Positions 58,001-64,000 of a DNA stretch of 64,000 nucleotides are shown piece by piece (positions within the stretch are counted from its first letter, which is position 1; every line of letters begins with the position of its first letter). The stretch covers positions 147,082,998-147,146,997 of the forward strand of contig OY829326.1 in NCBI GenBank assembly GCA_963691655.1, written 5' to 3'. Source of the DNA: Toxonevra muliebris. Its lineage: Eukaryota; Arthropoda; Insecta; Diptera; Pallopteridae. Under the pieces are notes generated by a model. That model was not told the DNA's origin and searched no databases. It saw only the letters and a program-made list of their open reading frames with translations. Position numbers and translations under genes: made by a program.

Positions 58001-60880
58001 CAGTTTTTACCTACTAGATACACGAGGTATGAATTAGAATTTTATATGTTGTTAGGTTATTAAAAAAATAAATAATAAAAAGTCACAATTCATTCATTCA
58101 TTTCAGTAAATAAGTAAAAATAAAAAAATTGTTCACAACCTAATGAATTTTCAAAACAAAACTTTAAAACATTATTTTGTAAATTATTCAAAATAATTCC
58201 CAGATATTAATCTGGGAATTATTTTGAATCAAAACAAAAATTAGATAAATAACAGACCCAAAACAAGTTCAAGAATCTTATCAAAATTCATGTAAAAAAA
58301 GTTAAACCGAAATTCAGACAAAAATTCAAATCCAATTTGAAACCAAAAATCAAGCCCGATCAAAAATTCAAACCAAAATTAGATCAAAAATCGAACCAAA
58401 AACCAGATCAAAATTCTAACAGAACTCAGACCTAAAATTAGATCGAAATTCTGAACAAAAGTTGGTTTTAGTAGAACCAAAATTGCGATCAAAAACTTTA
58501 CGAAAAATCAGATCGAAAGTCTGAGCAAATGCCAAAATGCAAAACTCAGACCAAAAGGAAACCAATTCCCAACTAAAAATTAGACCAAAATTGAGATCAG
58601 AAGAAAACCAAATTCAAATCAAAAACAAAATTTAAAATTAAACACAAACCAGACCATAAAAAATACCGAAATTTAAGCCATGAAACAGATCCACAATCAG
58701 ACCAAAACCTATTATCAAGCGCTATCTCCAAAACGAGGGCATTGTAACAGTAGATCTTCAGAGATATTTTCTTTTTAGTTATGTGTTTAAATATTCTCAA
58801 GTCTACCCTTTACAAATTCAAAGATACAACCGAATTACTTGACTGAAAGAACGCTTTCAACCCTTGTACTACTTCAAACCAATAATTATGCAAACAGCTA
58901 TTGAAATTAGTTTTACTTGTACTCATTTAATAGGAATATGAGGAAAATGATGATTGACCACAATTCTTCATATAAAATTTATTGACAAAATTTATTTTGA
59001 GATATACGAACATATTAGAGATGTCGATCCCGAATCATTAGAGAATTCCAAATTCAAATTTTAGTCCCGGGACTAAAAATTTTATGAAAATTACAATGTG
59101 CAATAGTAAAGAAATATCTGGGTTGTGACACGGTTTTATTCCAATGTTTTTGGCTGCTGATCACTCAGGAAAATTGAAATTTTCTTACAAAAATTTTGTT
59201 CGTCTTATTTGTGTAGAAAATAAAAAAAAAATTTCTTCCATGATATAGTTAGGTGCATTATGGTGAACCGAAAAAAATTTCATGTTTTTATCCCAATGCA
59301 ATTGATACATTGGGTCATAGCTAGTTTTGCGCCATAAACCGTTTTTCGATTTCGAAATGGCGATTGGGCGTTCTGAAAGTTTTTTTAAATTTTTTCAATG
59401 TAAAATGTCAAAATCAGATGAAAATTAGCTGATCTATGAGCGATTGTAGTAAACGCTAAAGTATATTTCACACAAAATTCAATTATTTAAGTTTTTGATG
59501 CATTATAGGGACCTTTTTTTCCAGAACATCTAGTTCACGAGGAGTATTTGCAATCGAAAAACGACCCAGTGTATCAATCACGGGGACAAAAACATGAACC
59601 ACCTTAATATATTCGTCGAGAAATTCTACATCAAAAAACATGTGTAGTAATAAGCTTTTGGGTAAAATTTAGCCTACTGCTAACCATTTAATAGAACACT
59701 CATATTTTTTCAACTTTTCTAAATTTCTTACAAATTTCAAGTGGAAAAAAATATTCTGGTATAATAATCTACCGAAGCACTTACTACTTTACATGTTTTT
59801 GGAGCAGAACTTTATGTTGAGTCCAAAAAAATTATAGCAGTAAATTTATATTTATTTCTAGTGAACGAAAGTCGAAAAGATTTTAGAAATACGAAATGTT
59901 CGAAAAGGAGTTGTCTTAGAAAATTAATGTTAAATCAAAATCTTGTGTGGGATTAAAGTAAGCTAAATTCTTTAAAATATATATAGATGAACTAACTTTT
60001 TTTAGGAGATGAAAAATTGTTGGAAAAACGAATAAACTTTATGCTGATTTTCGGGTTTTAACCATAGAGACTAAACCATCATTCATAATTGTGATACCTT
60101 AAAATATTTAGTGGATAGAAAATGTAGTGTATTGCTCCGCTACAAACTCGTAAACTAGATTTGACTCAAAAAACCCACGACGATTTTCGGAATCAGCACA
60201 TAATTTTACTTTTAAATGTTGGTCATAGTTTCATAAAGAACAACTTCGTCACATTTTGTAAACTAGTGTTATATAGGTTAGGTTGGAGTGGCTGTTGAGA
60301 GACACACTTAGGCCTGAACGACCCATTGTGATACCACATAGTTGGACCTACAGTTTAACGCCGATTCCGAACGGCGGTGTGGCAATTTTTTATCGGCTTG
60401 GTGGTTTTGCCAGTACCACTTCTTATAATTCTCATACACTTCATATTGATAGTGAATATAAGAAAGTAATGAAAATTAACCACCAGACGAAGACAGGAAT
60501 CGAACCCGAACCTCCCAGATGAAAGTCTAGTGCACTATCTACTAGGCTATCGACGTCGTCCCCTAGTGTTATATAAAATATATAAAAATTTGAATTCCAG
60601 TAATTTTGTGTAGTTATATTCGAATACCGAAAGTCCCGGGATTTTTTCTTTTCGATCCCGAGATTTTTGAGCTTAATTTTAAAGCACACCACATTTACAT
60701 CTCTAGTACGTATGCATATCTCAAATAAATGAATGTATGTATTTAATGCTTGTATGTATGTATATTTAAAGAATTAATATTTATTTTTCAATTATAATCA
60801 GCAATGTGTATTCGTATTTATTTATACCTTGGATCGAATGCGGTGTTTATTAATAAATCGGCGGGTAAACTGATACGCAT
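51835..60880 (-). CDS. Two-pass membrane protein with two PPxY motifs, family not recognised
   Basis: Three exons on the minus strand (60828-60880, 54516-54864, 51835-52032) join in phase to 199 residues. Residues 52-72 (VIDLLVAMIAVPILILCALQ) and 87-107 (WLVFALGIGMLVVSVIICGY) are clear membrane segments about 14 residues apart, so both ends face the same side, probably the cytosol. The C-terminal tail has PPSY at 149-152 and PPAY at 164-167. PPxY is the ligand of WW domains, notably Nedd4-type ubiquitin ligases, so a role as an adaptor or regulated membrane substrate is an inference. The N-terminus is Ser/Asn-rich. The first exon adds MRISLPADLLINTAFDP. Translation from the Met at 54863 would also work, giving 181 residues. 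I cannot name the family. Confidence 0.7.
52480..52860 (+). repeat. Degenerate tandem array of tttggtctgattt-type units
   Basis: Phrases such as ttttggtctgaattttagtctgattttggtc recur with irregular spacing. The inverse of the same phrase fills 58230-58700. Confidence 0.65.
53395..54034. mobile_element. TA-flanked MITE, 640 bp, mariner/Tc1-type structure
   Basis: The left end GAGGAATGTCGTCTAAGTTG and the inverse right end GGGAAATGTCGTCTAACTTG match and continue into GAACAC. TA occurs on both outer sides (53393-53394 and 54035-54036). There is no transposase frame. Confidence 0.65.
54516..54864 (-). CDS. PPxY membrane protein exon 2, both membrane segments
   Basis: The acceptor is catttttctag and the donor gtaagt. 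It encodes MALQNERILAARSSAS to NANGGGIPH and holds both hydrophobic segments. Confidence 0.78.
55968..57237 (+). mobile_element. Mariner/Tc1-superfamily transposon, 1.27 kb, broken
   Basis: Terminal inverted repeats of 26 bases (55968-55993 and 57212-57237; GGYATGTAT, then CGAAAAAAACTGGTCG) match with two differences. Inside are remains of one transposase. An HTH region starts at ATG 56121 (MSQEDIAKSLKIVKSTV). A segment with the first catalytic Asp follows (MIMDDETYVKAD, from 56552), then LVTCHYGKTAKV, and a C-terminal part with NCPGLWPIEKYWAIMKRKL ending at 57107. These lie in different frames with stops between, so the copy is inactive. A TA duplication at the ends is not obvious. Confidence 0.85.
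58230..58700 (-). repeat. Degenerate tandem array, inverse of that at 52480-52860
   Basis: Phrases such as ccaaaattagatcaaaaatc and accaaaaaccagatcaaaat recur irregularly. On the minus strand they read like the tttggtctgattt array. Confidence 0.65.
59251..59612. mobile_element. Small inverted-repeat element
   Basis: The left arm catgtttttatcccaatg..attgatacattgggtc and a later gtttttcgatt are matched inversely by aatcgaaaaacgacccag, tgtatcaat and ggggacaaaaacatg on the right. An extra piece (about 30 bases) sits in the left arm. Ends are approximate. Confidence 0.5.
60276..60562 (-). mobile_element. tRNA-derived SINE with 13-bp target duplication
   Basis: CTAGTGTTATATA at 60263-60275 is repeated at 60563-60575. 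On the minus strand a tRNA-like head (GATAGCCTAGTAGATAGTGC; GGTTCGATTCCTGTC) is followed by body sequence shared with 50549-50780, including TGGTGGTTAATTTTC and GGAATCGGCGTTAAACTGTA. The 3' end is CCAACCTAACC, not a poly-A tail. Confidence 0.85.
60828..60880 (-). CDS. PPxY membrane protein exon 1 (17 codons plus two bases)
   Basis: ATG is at 60880-60878. The exon ends in CCAAG before donor gtataa. An acceptor-like acccgcag lies just upstream, so a further non-coding exon is possible. The join to the next exon gives Arg then Met-Ala-Leu-Gln with no stop. Confidence 0.55.
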
Positions 60881-62636
60881 TATATTGCTGCGGGTGTAAG
60901 AGAGTAAGTGCGTAAATTTAGAGATGGTTCACGTCTCTCTGTTTTTATACGAGATATACACACGATATTTCGTAATTTAATGATGATAAATGAGAGATTA
61001 AGTGTTATAAAACTATTAAACACTTCGTGATATCAATTAACATTTTTATTGATAATTCTTTTTTGTTTTTGTAATGTGGTTTCATTAATTTTTTTTGGAA
61101 GATCTCTTCATGTAAAATTTATAAATATTTTTCTATAAAAAAAGTAACAATTACATTAAAAACTTATTTATTTGACTTCCTTTTTTTATTAATTTTGTTT
61201 TTTTTTGCGTTAATTGTAACTTTGCATCTTTATGTATAAAATGACACTGACAATGAGCTTAAAATACGGATACATATGAACCTAATAGTTATTTTAACCA
61301 TCTAGTATCTCTTCGTTTTTTTTTAGTCACACACAACTTAAAATTATTATTATTATTTTTTTTTTTTTTTAGAGCTTTGTATGATTTATTTTATTTATTT
61401 ATTATTTATGTTTATCTGTTTTGCAGATGTGATTTGTGAAAATAGTAAATAGTAACTTTTCTATCTTTTCTGTTGTTTATGTTTAAGGTATCTTAAATAA
61501 TATTCATTCTTACTTTTTGTATGATTATCGCAAAGTTTTGCTGTGTAGAGGATTTAGATTATATTTAAAATGTTTTTTTTTTTGCATGCAATCACGTGGT
61601 TAAAACCAGATTAATTCAGTATGCGGTTGATAACTCTAAAGGTCATTCGGTTATCATGAATTCAAACACGAGTACTTACAAGCAGAGTTGTTGTTGTTAT
61701 GCAAAATGAGTATGAAATGAAATAACTCATTGAATATATGAATAGCATTTCACTTACATTATCTTATATTAATATTAATCACTCACATATGAGATAAAAA
61801 TAAGTAAAAAGAAAAAAATAAACAAAACTATATGAATTCAAGTGTTCCAAAGTAAGGTTAAGTCATGCAACTACATTAATTCAATTCAAGTTTTCACAGT
61901 AAACTAATCTCTATTAAATAGATAAGTGTTTACTTTCATTAGTGCGTGAAATGAATATGCCAAAAAAAAAAAAAAACGAATATAATTTTTCATTATATGT
62001 GCATAAAGTTCAAAGTCCGATATTGTAATCCAGTTATTTAATATAAGTATGATAACATGGAAGGTGTTTGACATCAGAATAAACACAAAAAGGCTTAAGT
62101 ACCTAATGTAATATTGTAACTTGTCTGGATTGTGCGGCCTTGCTATTACTTTCAGTGCCAAAGTTATTGAACTGTTTGATTTTCTCAATTGCATCTGTAG
62201 CTTGTAAGTTGCGGAATGAACTCAAAGAATTACCTTCAACAATTTTAAGGTTTTCAAAATTTATAAAATTCCATGTAGGGTCATGGTAGAAAAGAACGTA
62301 ATGATTTCGTTAATCTTATCAGTGTTAAAGAGTTAATAAATGATTAATTTGTTCAGCCTCTTAAAATGGATATAATTCTAACTCGATGAATGCAAAGTTT
62401 CTTAGGTGACAAAAAAATTGCCGACGCTGGTTTAAAAAAGCTAAACTTAGAATAATAACGAAGTCTTCATCTGGACTCTCCAAATTGAAGCTGTTAATGG
62501 GCAAGTACCTCGATTCCTCGGAAAGAGTTATAAGCAATTCGTCTGGGAGAAAACTCAAGCGGCCTCATGTATATTCCAAAGCGAAAGTCAAAATGTTTGG
62601 AAGGCTATGATTCGAGTTAAAATTCTTTTTATACTA

Positions 62637-63222
62637 TGTTCCCACTAAGCCGAAATTGCGTTGTTTCGATAATTTCCGTGGTTTCGGCTGAAACTGCGTT
62701 GAAATGCCCAATTTCGGCATATAAAAATATGTCAAATGAAACTACGGAAATGTGGTGGTTTCAACGAAACCGCATTCGAAACCGAGTAAAAATCTATTGC
62801 AGCCCTGAATGTGTTCACTGAAATGAATTTGCTCTAATATCTCTAAATAGACATTTATATTTTGCTCTTCGTGCAACTTTATGAATATGGAGAAACGATA
62901 ATATAAAAGAAGAAATTTGTGGAGTGCGCGGAAAGAAGAGTTCATAGCTGAGGTATGGGCAGAAAAAGAGGAGAAGCTGTGTAAGGTTGGTGAAAAAACT
63001 GCCATACATATGAACAAATGGCGGAGGAGCTGCGGCAGCCAGGATGCATAGTTGCTGCACTTCGTTTATTTTTTCGTTCTCTTCCTATTCAAATGGTTAA
63101 GACCAAAATATTTAGCAATAATTATATTCGCCGCCGGCATTTTTCTACAAAAAATAAACAATGAACTGTCAAACGAAACCATAATCGAAACCAGCTTCAC
63201 AATTAAATAATAGAAGGGAACA
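62637..63222. mobile_element. Possible MITE, weak inverted ends
   Basis: The left side TGTTCCCACT..ttgtttcgat and the right side atcgaaacc..agaagggaaca are roughly inverse. Several scattered gaaaccg/cggtttc motifs fall inside. Arms are imperfect and limits uncertain. Confidence 0.3.
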
Positions 63223-63247
63223 AAAAACATAAACTCTGATATATTAA

Positions 63248-63958
63248 GGGGTTATATACGTTTTGGTACGGGACTATTTGAAATAATTTATTTGAAACTA
63301 GCATAACAGGTATACATAGTACATGTTCTTACGAAAAAAAGGAGTGGTCGGATATGAAAAAATATTGAAAATGGTAGAAGTTGTAGCTCTTGTCCTCATG
63401 CGCGTTTTTTCTCCAGAGTCTGGCGGTGACCACGATTGAATGCCAACCACTCAACTGTAATCAAAAAGACAAAAAACTTACAGTTGTGTACTACAACGCC
63501 GAGTACTTGAACGAAAAATTTTGAAAAAAAAAAACCTTTTTTTCATACGTAAACCATGATGCAAAAAAAAAAGTCTTGAGTCTCAAAAATATATTTCAAA
63601 AAAATTATTAGTTAAGACAAATACTGCACATGAAAAAATGATCATTCAAGTACTCTGTATTGTAACTAGGAAAAAAATTTAAAGAAAATTAAATGAATTG
63701 GTCAAGTAGTTTTTGAGATATCGCGGTCACTGCAGAGGCTTTTTTCAAAAAACATCATTCGGAGAAAATCACGTTTAAAGTTTTGAGTGCACTTTTTTCA
63801 TGAACGGTAGCGCGCTACAAATCGAGTTGCTACTTACGATCTACTGCTCGGATTGACTTGAAATTTTGAACATAAACTCTTGAAAATATGTTTGTTCGAA
63901 ATAAGTCATAAAAATTTTTTCGATTTTTTGACTCATGAAAACATATATATGTAACTTC
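63248..63958. mobile_element. TTAA-flanked MITE, about 711 bp
   Basis: TTAA at 63244-63247 and at 63959-63962 bracket inverted ends (GGGGTTATATACGTTTT on the left; the inverse on the right reads GAAGTTACATATATATGTTTT). TTAA duplication is the mark of piggyBac-type insertion. No transposase is present. Confidence 0.55.
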
Positions 63959-64000
63959 TTAAACAAAATAATGGTTTTTAAAATTATATTGATTAATATA

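Larger units (their letters stand above)
54865..60827. other. 6 kb first intron of the PPxY gene
   Basis: Carries a broken mariner (55968-57237), a simple array (58230-58700), a small inverted-repeat element (59251-59612) and a SINE (60276-60562). A tRNA-like scrap at about 55745-55840 (gtgctcagagtagagg; ctgattcgatcaatcc) is followed by an A-rich tract. Confidence 0.55.
60881..64000. other. Upstream region of the PPxY gene, no coding gene seen
   Basis: AT-rich sequence that should include that gene's promoter. Two inverted-repeat candidates lie at about 62637-63222 and 63248-63958. The short open frames here have no recognisable protein features. Confidence 0.5.

Noticed and set aside
60490..60560. 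Possible tRNA gene on the minus strand
   Set aside because: Part of a SINE bounded by a perfect 13-bp duplication; the acceptor-stem pairing expected of a working tRNA is not apparent.
61180..61380. Long poly-T tracts as possible transcription terminators or tails
   Set aside because: Simple-sequence runs occur all over the window and are not tied to any element end here.
62742..63060. Overlapping short minus-strand frames
   Set aside because: They fall inside a suspected MITE and have no recognisable domain or splice context.
1..64000. CRISPR arrays, bacterial operons or phage-like systems
   Set aside because: Spliced eukaryotic genes throughout; repeats are interspersed or tandem without spacer structure.

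Overview
The window is nuclear DNA of a higher fly. It is AT-rich, with short GT-AG introns beside long repeat-filled ones, Gln/Asn-rich proteins and fly-like orthologues. I infer a tephritid-like dipteran from overall character only. All exon joins below were made by eye from splice consensus and reading phase, with no transcript data.

Four protein-coding genes are supported. (1) About 2.5-12.9 kb, plus strand: the 3' part of a stargazin-like gene (claudin-fold calcium channel gamma / TARP family; fly name stg1). TM2, TM3, TM4 and a cytoplasmic tail of roughly 750 residues are present; the TM1 exons lie upstream of the window. (2) 24.3-19.3 kb, minus strand: a complete six-exon gene for a 1238-residue LisH and coiled-coil protein resembling the centriole/cilium protein OFD1. 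(3) 30.0-46.8 kb, plus strand: a complete Ubr1 N-recognin E3 ubiquitin ligase of about 1856 residues. It has UBR box, ClpS-like domain, RING and C-terminal Cys/His domain, an 8.3 kb first coding intron and a possible 18-nt microexon. (4) 60.9-51.8 kb, minus strand: a three-exon gene for a 199-residue two-pass membrane protein with two PPxY motifs, family not recognised.

The remaining sequence is intron and intergenic DNA rich in mobile-element remains. These include a 1.9 kb inverted-repeat element with subterminal CTTAAG clusters (6.7-8.6 kb), a non-LTR retrotransposon fragment (9.5 kb), several MITEs (14.3, 17.5, 53.4, 59.3 and 63.2 kb), a hAT-like candidate (16.6 kb) and a Tc1 fragment (18 kb). 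There is also a broken 1.27 kb mariner with both ends (56.0-57.2 kb), tRNA-derived SINEs with target duplications (50.4 and 60.3 kb, the first nested in a MITE), a multi-copy modular repeat (26.9, 34.8 and 49.4 kb) and a 25-bp tandem array (47.7 kb).

The genes show no operon-like relation. The OFD1-like and Ubr1 genes are divergently arranged across about 5.7 kb that should hold both promoters. No functional tRNA, rRNA or CRISPR was seen, and no system that I can claim is new to biology. The most unusual items are the CTTAAG element, the Ubr1 microexon, the nested SINE-in-MITE, and the retained PDZ ligand on a very long stargazin tail.
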